DNA from: Phascolarctos cinereus
Taxonomy: Eukaryota > Chordata > Mammalia > Diprotodontia > Phascolarctidae
Assembly: GCF_002099425.1 (NCBI RefSeq)
Contig: NW_018343972.1
Location: 4,551,001 to 4,615,000 of the forward strand
Direction of reading: 5' to 3'
Length of the DNA: 64,000 nt
The notes under the pieces were generated by a model that had not been told where the DNA came from, made no database searches, and was given only the letters and a program-made list of their open reading frames with translations. Of this stretch, positions 32,340-44,084 are shown in pieces. Made by a program: the position numbers and the translations under genes. Each line of letters starts with the position of its first letter. The first letter of the stretch is position 1.

Positions 32340-33690
32340 GGCCCAGATCTTTTTCATGCAAGTTTGGATCCAGCAGAATGTCCCCTTCTCTGTACTTAGA
32401 TTGCTAATATTTTCAACTTAAGTAAAGGATTTTATAATAATTCCATTTAATTTTGTTGTAATTGAACCATTGTTCTTTTTCTGTCAAGATCTTTTCGCAT
32501 TGAAATTATCGTCATCATCACCAACAACAACAGTTATCATTTATAGAGTGCCTACTGTATGCATGCCAGGCACTGTGCTAAGTCCTTTATAAATATCTAT
32601 TTTTAACACTTATAAAAATCCTCATAAGGAAGAGAGGTACCATATTATCCCCATTTTAGAGTTGAGGAAACTGAGGTAAACAAAGGTTGACTTACCCAAG
32701 GTCATAGAGTAATCTTATCAATAACATTTAGTCTTTCTATAGTGCCTACTATATGCCAGGCACTGTGCAAAGTACTTTTTAAATATTATTGCAATTGACC
32801 GTCGCAACAATACTTCACAACAACATGCTATCATTACTCTCATTTTGCATTTGAGGAAACTGATGCAGAGGTTACATGATTTATCCACAGTCACCTAACT
32901 AGTCTCCGAGGCAGGATTTGAATTCAGGTCTTCCTGACAACAACCCCAGCATTCAATCCATTCTGCCAACTAGCTGTCTCCTGTCATGTAGCATATTAGC
33001 TATTTTCCTCAGATGTCAAATATTTATATAATTTCAGCATGCCTTCTATGAGTTCGTAGAAGTCATTCTTTAAAAAGAGTGTTGATGACAATGAGAGAAA
33101 GGACAGATATTAGTAACAACACTACACTGTTGACTACTCTTGGGGTAATTAGTGAATGAGTTCAGGATCTACTTAATTAGACTACCATAAAGCCTGCCTT
33201 TTCATCTTGTCCATGAGGATATGGTGAAACACTGTATCTTGTTCTTTGTGGAAATCTCAGGACTCTGTCTTTGCAGTTCTCCTCATCTATTAGTCAAGTA
33301 GCCCTTTCAGAATAGGAAATGAGGTTTGACTAGTTTGACTTGCTCTTGATGAACCCATGCTGGCAAGTAAGAATCAGCATGCCCTTTCTAACCATGACTT
33401 TAATAATGCATTTTGGAATGTTGCAAGGAATCAAAGTCAAGCTCACTCTCCTAGAGTTTGAAGAAACTTAACCTTTTTGAAAATTGGGTTAACATTTGCT
33501 TCTCTCCACATGAGCAACACCTCTTTTATTCTCATCCCTTTTTTTTCCAAGATCACTCATCACAGCTCAGCAATGACATCTACAAGTCTTTAGGACCCTG
33601 CTATGTATTTCATTTTGCCCCAGACACCCATCAACATGAACTCCTTTGCTATTTCCTCCCTCCTCTTTTATAAATTTATCACAGCTCCAT
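32340..33690 (-). mobile_element. CR1/L3 LINE, antisense, long remnant split by two SINEs
   Basis: 32340-32504 includes tctgtcaagatcttttcgca. The element resumes after the SINEs at about 32988 as gtagcatattagctattttc. It continues through gatgaacccatgctggcaag, tttttgaaaattgggttaac, tctctccacatgagcaacac and cacagctcagcaatgacatc. This corresponds to the reverse-transcriptase region read backwards. It is heavily mutated with no intact frame. Confidence 0.75.
32505..32985 (-). mobile_element. Two consecutive antisense MIR-type SINEs
   Basis: The first (32505-32705) is cut off after cttacccaaggtcatagagt. The second (32712-32985) is complete, with gtgcctactatatgccaggc, gaggaaactgatgcagaggt and a head ending gccaactagctgtctcc. 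Both start with the same gtgcctact phrase. Confidence 0.85.
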
Positions 33691-33879
33691 CATTTATAAA
33701 ATGAGGGAACAAGTTCTGGCTCTGGTGGTATAGACAATACAATAGGAATGATGCTGAAATTATCATGGCCCACGCAAAAGGATGACACACTAATTTGTGA
33801 AGTGTCCTTTATTTTATAATACTAGAGAGGGAGCAGTCAGAAGCAAAATGCACTTTTTTCCATTCCAAACCGATCCTTT

Positions 33880-34120
33880 GTTATTGTTGTTCAGTTGTTG
33901 CAGTTGTATCCAACTCTTCATGACCTTTCCTTACTATTTTTTTGGCAAAGTTCCTGGAGTAGCTTGCCATTTCCTTCTCCAACTCATTTTACAGATTAGG
34001 AACTGAGGCAAACAGGGTTACTCTTGCCCAGATCACACAGCTAGTAAGTGTCTGAGATCAGGAATGAGTCTTCCTGACTCCAGGCTTGGCACTATATCTG
34101 ATATGCCACCTAGCTGTCCC
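33880..34120 (-). mobile_element. MAR1 SINE, antisense, with target-site duplication
   Basis: Full element from gttattgttgttcagttgtt to gccacctagctgtccc. It is flanked by aaaccgatccttt (33867-33879) and aaactgatccttt (34121-34133), a 13-bp duplication with one mismatch. Confidence 0.95.
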
Positions 34121-34145
34121 AAACTGATCCTTTATGGGAGACTAA

Positions 34146-34148
<3 letters not shown>

Positions 34149-34180
<32 letters not shown>
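34149..34180. repeat. (TG)n microsatellite
   Basis: 16 uninterrupted TG units. Confidence 0.97.
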
Positions 34181-34185
<5 letters not shown>

Positions 34186-34209
34186 AGAATCTAAGAGGGA
34201 ACCTTAGCG

Positions 34210-34665
34210 TGCCTCTTAGAGAATAGCTGAACAAATTACAGTGTATGAATATAATGAGACTGTACCATGACACAAGAAATTATAAAAGACATGACTTCAG
34301 AGAATCCTGGGTGGTATGGACTGAGGCAAAGGGAAGTAAGGAGAACAGGATAATGATTTATACAAGGATTGCAAGACTATAAAGGAAAACAATGCTGAAA
34401 GACTTAAGAACTCTGATCCTTGCAGTGACCAATCACGTCTCCAGAGAAGCCATAATGAAACATATCACCTACCTCCTGAGAGAGAAGACATGGGCATGCC
34501 GTACAAAGACACCTATTTTTTGGATACGGCTGCTGTGTGGATGAGTTATATTTAACTGTGCTGATTTGATAAAAGTTTTTTTTCTCCCCTCTCCCTTCTC
34601 TTTTTGTTGGTTAATATTGGGGCAGGGACATAGTAATAGTGATCCAAGAAGGGAAAAAAAAAAAG
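34210..34665 (+). mobile_element. L1-family 3' end, sense, 5'-truncated
   Basis: Contains gaatagctgaacaaattaca, agacttaagaactctgatcc, tgcagtgaccaatcacgtct and catatcacctacctcctgag, then a T-rich and GA-rich 3' UTR. This is the L1/HAL1-type 3' region, also seen at 56080-56635. Confidence 0.75.
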
Positions 34666-34669
34666 GCGG

Positions 34670-35160
34670 CAGGGCTTTGAAACATTTTTTTTTAAATGTT
34701 AGACAAAAACACAAGGAAGTTCAGAAGGAAACACAATTAAGCAGGACAATTTTTAAACTATCAAACACATAGAATTTGTTTTATACAAACATACAAACAT
34801 TAAGCAAATGGTATAAAATGAAGACTCACCATTGTATATAAAGTCCTCTTTTTGTTTTCTTGTGTTTGTGGAAATATTTTTGCGTGTATTTTAATTCAAA
34901 ATAATCTTAAAATGAGGAGAGGGTAATAGATAAGCAGAGCCTACATGTTTCTAAGATTGACTGATTCTTTGAGGCTAAGGATGAATATTTGCTCTGCATC
35001 TTAGAAGAAGTAAGATTTGGATAGATAAAGAGAAGAAGACAGAACATTCAAGGTAGAAGAAACAATAGGAAGAAAGAGATATTGAAGCAGGAATGATTAT
35101 TAGGACAGGTAGAACATTTGCTGGACCAGATTAATACTGAAAAATTGAACTGAATGGGGA
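34670..35160. other. Intronic sequence, no recognised element
   Basis: AT-rich. No repeat or exon recognised. Confidence 0.35.
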
Positions 35161-35164
35161 AAGA

Positions 35165-35650
35165 TGCAACAACTGAATTTTAAATCCTACCTCTGAAACT
35201 TACTTAGTTGAGTGACAATATCAATTGACCTAACTTCTTCAGTTTTACTTTCTTCATCTATAAAACAGATGAAAATTTTAAAAAAAAGTACTTTCATTGT
35301 GCTAAGTGTTGTGTTAAATGCTGGGGATACAAATAGAAAAATCTGGAAAGTCTGTATTTAAGGAGCTCACCTACACTCTAGCTGGAGAAGACAATACATA
35401 AAAGAAAATTCAATTCCAGGGTGGATCCTGGGGCCCTTAGATTCTGTCTAAAGGTTAAATGGCTATGCCATGTGAGCAGTCAAGCAAACCAGATGGCTTC
35501 TGGGCAGCCCAAATGGGGAAGAAGTGACAGGAGGAGCCAAGGAAGGAGGATGTCACATTGGTAGTATGTTTTCCAACCAGAAGTAGTCCCAGATGGGTTC
35601 TGGGACAGCAGAGGGGTAGGTGGAAAGAAGAGTGAGGGATAGCAAAGGGG
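35165..35650. mobile_element. MIR sense fragment then L2 antisense fragment
   Basis: 35165-35275 has ttctcatctataaaa-like MIR wording (tttcttcatctataaaacag). 35285-35400 has gtgctaagtgttgtgttaaa and tgctggggatacaaatag, an antisense L2 tail. The rest to 35650 may be older L2. Confidence 0.55.
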
Positions 35651-35674
35651 CAATGATGCTTCTGGTGTTAACAG

Positions 35675-35800
35675 GTAGTTCCTACCTCACAGGTTTGTTG
35701 TCAGGTACAAATAGAATAATGTATATAACATACTCTGTTATTTTAAAAATACTATGTAAATGACAGTTATTATTATTATTATTATTATTATTATCATTAT
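35675..35800 (+). mobile_element. MIR 3' end, sense, with (ATT)n
   Basis: Contains tacctcacaggtttgttgtc and ctatgtaaatgacagttatt, running into an ATT repeat at 35768-35795. Confidence 0.7.
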
Positions 35801-35934
35801 GAATGGAAGGAAGGGTAGGGTTGACTTGTGAGATTGTCAGTGAATGTAGGGTCCTTGTATGGAAATTCCTTCCATCAATGAAGATCTATAACTTATCAGC
35901 AACATATTCTTTGGAGCTTCCTGAGGGACTCAGA

Positions 35935-36195
35935 AGTAAGCTGACTTGCCCGTGGTCACACAGCATATTTGTGTCGCAGGTAGGATCATATAATTATTTA
36001 GAGCTCAAAAAGATCTTAGAAATTAATTAGTACAACCCCTCCCTGTCCCACTTTGAAGATGAAAAAAAATGACATCCAGAGAGATTATCCAAGTTCTCCA
36101 AATCATACAGGTATTAAGTTGCAGAACAAGGATTCTAACCTGGTCCTCTAACTTCAACCTTGGTCTTCTTGACTCTAAGGTCAGACCTCTTTGCT
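35935..36195 (-). mobile_element. MIR SINE fragments, antisense
   Basis: A short piece gacttgcccgtggtcacaca at 35943 is followed by a longer one with ctcaaaaagatcttagaaat, gattatccaagttctccaaa and ttggtcttcttgactctaag. Confidence 0.65.
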
Positions 36196-36199
36196 TTGT

Positions 36200-37325
36200 C
36201 CCATCCTGTCTGTCATTATCATAATCACCATTAGTATTTTTACTATGGCTGCTGCTGCTATTATTTCTCTCACAATTGCTACTGTCCTTTCCTCTCTCCT
36301 TCAAATTCATGTCAATGGTGAGAGACATTCAATTTCAGGGAATAACAGTGAAGAAACACCAAATAAAAATGATCCCATCAGAAGGGTGAAGCACCCAGCT
36401 TGAGAGATTGACATGTGCCATACTTCATTGGCAGGACTGCAAAGACATGAATTGTGTCCTCCCCAGGGAGCAGAGGTATTGGTTTGAATTAGGAAGCATG
36501 AGAATAAGTGGAAAGGCAGTCTATTGATTTGAAAACAGGGAATACATTCATTTTTCGTCACTTTCTTCTCTCCTTGCACATTCCCAAGATACTCATTTCT
36601 CCTTGGCAGGAAATGAATGAAAACACAATCTTGAAGTATTTCAGGCTTATGAAGTTTATAAAGCAGAAAGAAATTTCCAAAGCTGAACCTCCCAAATTGG
36701 CTGCCACTTAATCTCAGGCATCATTAACAGCTGGGCATTTTGCTTTTGGAAGTCATTAGGAGTCAGCCTATTCCTCCAATAAAGAGCAGAAATGAGCTCC
36801 AATATGAGGGTCATAACTGCCCTCATGTGCTTTTTGGTCCTAATGTAGTGCTGTGTTCTACTCAGGCAGTTTAACAGATGCTGGGGGACAAAGCCCTGAG
36901 ATTAATTTTAGCTTTCAACCTAATATCAGGAACACTTGATGTAGTCCAGTCAAAAGATCTTTCCAGTGGTATCTGAAGGGTGTGCCTATAATAACATCCA
37001 TTCTGCTCCTCCCCAAACTATTTTCTGACTTATTTAATCTTCCCTTTAAAGTACAGTAAATGATATTGCTATCCCATGCAAAACATCCTGCTGAATCTTC
37101 ACTTAGCCTGTCTTCATTAATGGGAACTCCTCAGTATTATCAAATTATCCTTCTATTTGTTAATCTTCTGGATAATCAAGCTGCATAATTTATTCTTGGC
37201 CAAATGTTTCCATCATACTTTAAATGAGAACTGCTTTTAATTAGGGAAAAAAAATCAAACCCAAAACTTTTTTTTTTAAAGTAGGTTTTGTGTTTGTTCA
37301 CATTTAATGAAAAAAATAAGGGGCA
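36200..37325. other. Intronic block without recognised repeats
   Basis: About 1.1 kb. Open frames here are short and unrecognised. Homeodomain-type TAAT motifs are frequent in 37040-37250. It could be conserved regulatory sequence, unproven. Confidence 0.35.
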
Positions 37326-37329
37326 CTAT

Positions 37330-37580
37330 TAAGTTAAGGTGAAAATAATAACTGTCATAGAAGGCTTTACAGTTTCCCAAGGGCTCTTAAATACATTATC
37401 TCATCTAATCCTTAAAATAACCCTGCAGATCTTTTTAAATTTACTCTATAAATGAGGAAACTGAGGCTCAGAGGGGTTAAGTGAATGGTATCAATACTAG
37501 TGAGTGTCAGAAGTAGGATTTGAGCCCAGATCTTCCTGATGCAACTTGCAACATTCTCTCCATTATACTATGCTACTTTT
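37330..37580 (-). mobile_element. MIR SINE, antisense, full length
   Basis: Contains ggctttacagtttcccaagg, ataaatgaggaaactgaggc, cagaggggttaagtgaatgg and gagcccagatcttcctgatg. Confidence 0.85.
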
Positions 37581-37589
37581 CTGGCTAAG

Positions 37590-37855
37590 ATATAGTCCCC
37601 GCCCCCATGACAGGAGAATTTACCTATTCATAAATACCTATAATCAATAGAGCTTAAAGGAGATACAAGAAAGTGAGATTTAAATGTAGTCCAAATAGGG
37701 TTGGAGGGGGTGTCCTTACTGGTTCCATTTGGGTATAACATAATATATTAGAAGGGATGTAGTAGAAGATAAGTTTAGAAAAGGAAGGTGGCACCAGGTC
37801 ATAGAAGACCTTGAATGTCAAGGCTAAAGAGTGTGTATTTTATTCACCAAACAAT
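37590..37855 (-). mobile_element. L2 LINE, antisense
   Basis: Contains ggcaccaggtcatagaagac and cttgaatgtcaaggctaaag, antisense L2 wording. Confidence 0.6.
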
Positions 37856-38039
37856 AAATGGTATTGATCACACACTTTAATATGCCAATATTTCAAGAAT
37901 CTGTACTTTCATACAGGTGGGCAGTTTCTCACTGGCAAAAATCACAATCTCTTTGGGAATGTCTTGCTTAAGGACAAAGAACCAAATTGACATTGATATC
38001 ACAACATTGAAAGGTGTGGCAATCTACTGCTCTTGGGCT

Positions 38040-38450
38040 CCACTCAGAATCTCAGCTATTCTGAATTTACAGATTTCTTAGGACCAAGCTTCCATTCCTG
38101 ATCCCCATTCTCCCATTACAATATCCCCATCCATATGAACCCAATCCCTCCTACATCCCTCTTCCACTCTACCTCATGCTTCCCTTGTACTCTCTTCATT
38201 ATATTGTGAACAAGTAGTCATTTGTATTATACTCATGCTCATCCTTGAAAAATTACTTTCCATACAGTTTGTATTAAGCTTTTTACATACATGTGTTCCC
38301 CACTAAGCTCCCTTCACTTCCCACCCCACAATAGAATATAAGATCCTTGAGAGCTAAGCCATTTTTGTTTTTCTCTTTATCTTTGCATCCCCAGCATCAT
38401 ACTTGGCATATAATAGGTGCTTAATAAATGCTTGTTGAATCGAATCATAT
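38040..38450 (+). mobile_element. L2 LINE 3' end, sense, well preserved tail
   Basis: Ends with ataagatccttgagagctaa, tctttgcatccccagcatca, taggtgcttaataaatgctt and gttgaat, close to the L2 3' consensus. Confidence 0.85.
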
Positions 38451-38935
38451 GGAATGGGAACTGACTGATTGTCTTAGATAATTGCTAAAGTATTTTGAAG
38501 TCAACTTGGTGAGGTACTTCTCTAAGTTTGGATAGATTGGTCTTTAGACAACAAGCAGACACAAGTCTATTACTGGCCCTTTACTTGGAGCCATTGTGGT
38601 TTGGTAGGACCTGCTGGCACTTATTGCCTAGGGGAGACCAAGGTTACCTCTGCACTACACCAGGAGGCATCAAAGTATGAATCAGGAGAGGATACTTCTT
38701 GCACAAACACACGTATGATAGAGGTGGAATGGTGGCATCATGGTATATCACAATGCTGGACTAGAAATTATGAATACATTAGTTGATAGAAGGCCTCAGA
38801 CATTTAGTAATTCTAAGACCCCGTGCATCTTAACCTCTACTGGCCTCAAGCTACCTTCTAAGATTTACTTACTAAATGGAAGGGTTACCGTGTGTGTGAG
38901 ATCAAGAAATTACAGATCCTTTGCACAATCACATG
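38451..38935. other. Intronic sequence with a weak MIR trace
   Basis: tggtggcatcatggtatatc at about 38731 may be a MIR head. Nothing else is recognised. Confidence 0.35.
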
Positions 38936-39030
38936 TGTGTGTATGTATACACACATATCTATACATATATGTATACATATATACACATATATCTATACAT
39001 ACATGCATATATGTACATGAACATATAATC
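38936..39030. repeat. (TGTA)n/(CATATA)n microsatellite
   Basis: Imperfect alternating purine/pyrimidine repeats. Confidence 0.9.
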
Positions 39031-40215
39031 ATGTAAAAATAATAAGAATTAAGAACATTTTTGTTTGTTTCCAGTGAAGCTCCTTTAAGCATAACACAGG
39101 AAGCTGGAATACAGCTGCCTACCTCTGCATTTCTGGAGATGGAATCAAAGCTATTCATAAGAACTGGTACCAAGCAACCCATACTCCAGACTAATAAAAT
39201 ATGACATGTCCTAAGTAACAGCAGCATTGTACCTGAAAACATATAACTCTAATAAGCATGAAGAGTCCAACCCTTTGAATTATTGTGCAAATTATAACCA
39301 TCAGCCTTTGTTATAGAGTGGAGTCTTCCAGAATGTAAAATGATGACTATGGCACTGATATGCTAATAAGCTTTCTGCGCTGTTGGATGGTTTAGTTGCA
39401 GATAGACTAATGTTGGCAGCAGATGAATAATTGCCCGGCATGTACTAAACATAACAGGGCAGCCCAGAACTTCATCATTTGTCAGCTTTATTTGTTTAAA
39501 TGAGAAAAATGCTGACAGAAGTTATTGCTGTAATCCCCTTATTTATCAGACAGAAAATGCTAGTTACTCTTAGCAGGTCTAATCCTGTTGGAAGCCCAAA
39601 AATTAGAGTATTTTAAAACTAATTTAAGGTATATACTTCAATGTTCAAAAGAGGAGAAATGTAAAGTGGGGGAAGAAAGATGGAGAGAGGAAAAGATATT
39701 TTTTTTTTTTTACATGGGCTCTTACAGGGCAACTTTAATACAAGGGTGGATGCCTTAGCTTACGATGATCACTTGTGCAGGAGGGACATAAAAATTCTGG
39801 AATGGTATTTAACATTCATTACCATGCCAACACAAGACCAGTGCCTACTAACAGCTGTCCTCCAAGCCTTTTATCTGCAGCTCATTATCACACTTACACA
39901 AAGCCCATCAGTAACATCATTTCTCCGGTACTGTTGCCAACTGGTTTGCAAATACACCTGGTGATGAACATGAAAAGAGGGATTTGAAATAGGTCTGAGA
40001 TGTCTTCCTCACACACTCCATGTACATAGATTGTTGGAACATTCTCGGTGGTGATTGGTGTTTGCACAGCCCAACTAGATAAGAGTCTGTGGGGGGAAGG
40101 CCTTAAGGGGTAAGCAGATTGAAAACTCAGTACGGATCAGTGGGCTCATCAGCCCCCAAATCAATTGCCATATTAGGCCACATTAATGAAAACACAGTGT
40201 TCAGGACCCTGAGAA
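39031..40215. other. Intronic block without recognised repeats; candidate conserved non-coding region
   Basis: About 1.2 kb with no transposon signature. 39340-39600 is rich in TAAT/ATTA and AATAATTG-type homeodomain motifs with balanced composition. Frames at 39680-39987 are unrecognised. A regulatory role is inferred only from motif texture. Confidence 0.35.
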
Positions 40216-40221
40216 GTTGTA

Positions 40222-40365
40222 TGTAGGAGTGGATAGAGAGCCAGCCTTAGAATTAGGAGGAACTGGGTTCAGATCCAGCCCCAGACAAATACCGGCTGCA
40301 TGACCATGGAAAGTCTCCCATTTTCTCACTGCCTTTAGCCAATTCTCTAAGAAAAAAAATAGAAG
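40222..40365 (+). mobile_element. Poly(A)-tailed tRNA-derived SINE, sense
   Basis: Contains gtggatagagagccagcctt, ctgggttcagatccagcccc (B-box-like) and an A-rich end near aagaaaaaaaatagaa. Confidence 0.75.
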
Positions 40366-40544
40366 AACAGATGCTGTTCTATATTGTTAGATGCTGACTC
40401 TATTGTCTTCACTGACATCCTCTGTACCAATAACATCTCAGGTCCCGTAAAAAACAAAGTGTGCAAAATAATGCCATTTTGGTTCTGTTAAACTTCAACC
40501 AGGCCATCTCTGGAAGACTGTTTGTCTGTGGGTGTTAAAATTTA

Positions 40545-41040
40545 GGGATGATACTGACAATATGAAGCACATGCAAGAAAGAGAGAAGAGCACAGCAAAG
40601 GGCCTGGAAACCTTAACACATGTATAAAAGATAAGTTGAAGAAACTGGGGATTTTTCGATTGGGGCAGAGTAATGTATTTTCAAAGACAAAGCTATTTTT
40701 AGGCACCTAAAAGGTCTACCATGTTGAAGAGGCCTTAGGCTTGAGTCACTCAGCCTTAGAGGTAAGAAGTAGAAGGAATGGGGCAAGTCAGACAGAAGCA
40801 GATTTCAACTTGATATAAGGAGGCTAAAAATAAAAAAAAAAATTACTAACCAAAGGGTTAGAGAAAAGCAATGGAAGGGACATTTCAATAATTACTTCCC
40901 TATTACTCAAATACTTCAAAAGGAAGTTAGATGACCACTTGTTGGGGATGCTGCAAAAGGGACACATGCTCAGGTGTGGGTTGGACTAGTTGTTTTTGTA
41001 GAACCCTTATGGCTTTGAGGTTCTAGATTTATAGGAAGAG
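40545..41040 (+). mobile_element. CR1/L3 LINE 3' end, sense
   Basis: Contains gttgaagaaactggggattt, ttcaacttgatataaggagg, agatgaccacttgttgggga, caggtgtgggttggactagt and a final gaggttctag. Confidence 0.8.
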
Positions 41041-42750
41041 AGACTGAGAACCTATCATCTTCCTCTTCATTCAACCTTTTCATACTGAGTCACAAGTTGG
41101 AAAAAAAAAAAACAGGCTAGGCAGGAAGTGTCTAGAGAGTTTATACATGGCTTAGCTTTATTATTATTTCACTGTACCAAGTTAGCAAATTATGTTTACT
41201 ATGTTAAACCTCTCTTGCCACATTTGTAAAATTATAGGGTTACTGAGAGGAATAACTAGTAATCATTAAGACACTCCTCACTCATATCAAGTCCACTAAT
41301 TGAATTTAAACACAATAACACTGTCCCAAAGAAAAGGTGAAAAGAAAATTGTTGCGCCTTCTTTTTTCTTGAGGTGGGTTACTGTGGATGCTGAGAGGTT
41401 GAGTCTTGTCAAAATTACAAAGAAAGTCATTGTTCCAAGTGCTCAGATGGGAGGTTGAGTTGAGGGGCAAAGTTGTAAGGAGCAATAGGATTCTCTTTCT
41501 TGAGATCTCATCTTGGTAGTAAATGAGTTGTACAGGAGAACCTAGAATGAACAATACATATGAGGCTCAAAGCTAAAGACTTTTTAGTTTTGTGCTGGAA
41601 ATATTCCCATTTGGTAACAGTTGCTGTCATCCCGATGTCCTCACTATGTGGTCCTGAAATCTGAGGATCACAGATAGGACTGTCTACAGTAAATTAATTA
41701 GAAAATACTGAGAGCTAAAATCTTAGTCTCTATTTAGTGCTCAATACCCTGGCACACACAGGGTTACCATTTTAAGGCAGCCTATCTTCTTCTCCTTGGG
41801 AGCTTAGAATTCTTCATGCCAACACAATACATATACTAGTAAATTAAATGGTGGGGGTAATTAAAAAAGATTTTAAAAATATTTCTATTTTTTAGGCAGA
41901 TGATTAATTAGGCTAAAATGTCTCTGCAGCTTCATCATAGTGACAAGATTAAAGTTTATTTTATCCCCACCCCCAATAAAGGGATAAAAAGAAAAGCAGA
42001 CTATCACATACTCTGTCTAATAAATATAATCTTAGTTTTTCCCATAATAATAATCACTTAACATATATACTTCAAGAAGAGTATAAGTTCAACATTAAGT
42101 ATCAAAACAAGGAACTAAACCTGAGTTTGCCGCTCCTCCTGCACAAGAGAGCAAAATTAATCAGCACAGAGATGCTTCCAGGACAGCAGCAAATTAACAT
42201 GACAGTGCTGCTTGACACAGGAAAGGAAAAACACAAGACAAGAGAGGGTGACATAGGGGACTGTACTCCCTGCCTGTCTCAGGCCTTTTAACTTAGTAAT
42301 GGATACTACAGAAAATCAATTCATGTTCCAAATCCTGCAACATCAAATACTGCTATGACTTGGTAATCTGCATCCATACACAATCTAGAATATAAACTAC
42401 ATGAGGGCAGGGAATGGGATTTATATTTTTGTGATATCTATTGCAATGCACTTGCACTAGTGATTAATGCATTACTGGTTAATTAGGTTCTTTAAAAAAT
42501 TCCTTGATGAATAAGTGATACAAAGAGAAAGCAGTAAGAGTTTGAACTGAAGTCCAAAATAATTACTCTGGTTATTAAGTGTTAAAACATTAATTAACAT
42601 AGCACTTTTCCCCACACAGAGCCATTGTTATGGAGGATGATAACTGAAGCATATGGACTGACAAACAATAAAGGCAGAATTTAACTTTAAGTCTTATGAC
42701 TCCAAATCCAGTATGACCTAAAAGTTTAAAATTAAAATTTTACTTCTTTA
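41041..42750. other. Intronic block without recognised repeats
   Basis: About 1.7 kb. No transposon or exon recognised. 42100-42340 is slightly GC-richer. Open frames such as the minus-strand one at 41306-41554 have no recognisable domain. Confidence 0.4.
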
Positions 42751-42754
42751 AGGG

Positions 42755-43325
42755 TTGGTTGGTTGTTGTTCATTCTCAAAGAGGACCAAAATGACATCAC
42801 TATGTTGGGGTCAAGGTCCAGTGTGTCTTACTGTGACTGAGCAGACCAATACGAGCTTGGAAGGCTCTACAACAGTTTGGGCACAACTAGTCTATATGAA
42901 CAGTTGGAAAGCAGATGTCTCTAAATTTGCACATCTCATGTTTCTTTTGAGCTACTCCAATTCTGCTCTTCTCATAGAGACAGCACCTTCTTTCATGTAG
43001 GCACATCATGCTAGGCAGTCCTTTGTAGTGTGTCCTATGTCACACAATCAGTTTCAAAGTTCTTCAGACAGTCCTTCAGAGTGTCCTTGTATTACTTCTT
43101 CTGACCATCATGGGGACACATACCTCGTAGGAGTTCTGCATAAAATAGTCTTTAAAGCAAATGTACGTTTGGCATTTGAATAACATGGCCAGCCCATAAG
43201 AGCTGCATTCTTTTCAGTAGAGTTTTAATAGACAGGGATAGAGGACGGACCTGTGATTCCATTGGCATGGGGAATCCCACTGGAAGCAAATCTCCTTTGC
43301 CACTGCAGGTTATCAGCTTCTTTGC
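42755..43325 (-). mobile_element. Non-LTR retrotransposon ORF2 C-terminus, antisense (RTE-like, family uncertain)
   Basis: Read on the minus strand it gives fragments such as KEGAVSMRRAELE, close to the C-terminal KEGAVLYEQSR-type wording of a LINE ORF2. The + strand has the common phrases tctcaaagaggaccaaaatg, ttgcacatctcatgtttctt, tgtccttgtattacttcttc and aacatggccagcccataaga. Several stops are present. Confidence 0.6.
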
Positions 43326-43329
43326 AATT

Positions 43330-43455
43330 TATAATCAGAGTTTCCAGATCACTGAGACTTACCCAAGGTGTTGTGGCTATTTTAGTTTAGAGACAGGATT
43401 CAAACCTATGTCTTCCTGATTCTGATGGCATTATTCTATCTACTATGAAGGTATA
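43330..43455 (-). mobile_element. MIR SINE fragment, antisense
   Basis: Contains acttacccaaggtgttgtgg and aacctatgtcttcctgattc. Confidence 0.6.
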
Positions 43456-44080
43456 CCTTGACCTTATTCTTTAAAATACATAATTCTTTAAAATGACTTT
43501 CAAAGATTTTAAAAACTCATAATGGCCTTTGAAATAAATGGAGACACTCCAGGATATTGCCATAGTTTTCAAGATGTATATGGGTAGGAAAGAATTAAAA
43601 AGCCCAAAAATACCAATAAGGAAATATGCATTAGATGATGTCTGTAGGGTAAATACAGGAAGAATTATTTGTAGATATGTGGTGGTCAAATGTTGCTCAT
43701 CTCCTCTATTGATAGAACAAAAACAAATAGTCTTAAGTTTTCATTAGGAAAGGTTTAACTTATAGCAGACATAAAAGTATATGGAACAATATTAGATACT
43801 TGGGCAGATTATGTTCCTTCCCTGAAAACATATACTAATGGTTGGATCTAATAAGATGAAGTTATTAAAATTTTATACTTGGGTTCAAAATACCAAGAGA
43901 ACAAATAAAGAAATAGAAAGGCACGGTCAGACAACAACTTGTGTGCAAGAAGTCTGAGGATTTTATTAGACTCTAAATAGTATAGTGTAGTATATGACAG
44001 CCAAAAAAGACATTGTAATCTTTGACTAAATTAATATAAAAATTATAATAGTCATTGTGCTGCTATCCTTTGTTCTTGTC
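43456..44080. other. Intronic sequence, no recognised element
   Basis: AT-rich. Nothing recognised. Confidence 0.35.
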
Positions 44081-44084
44081 AGAT

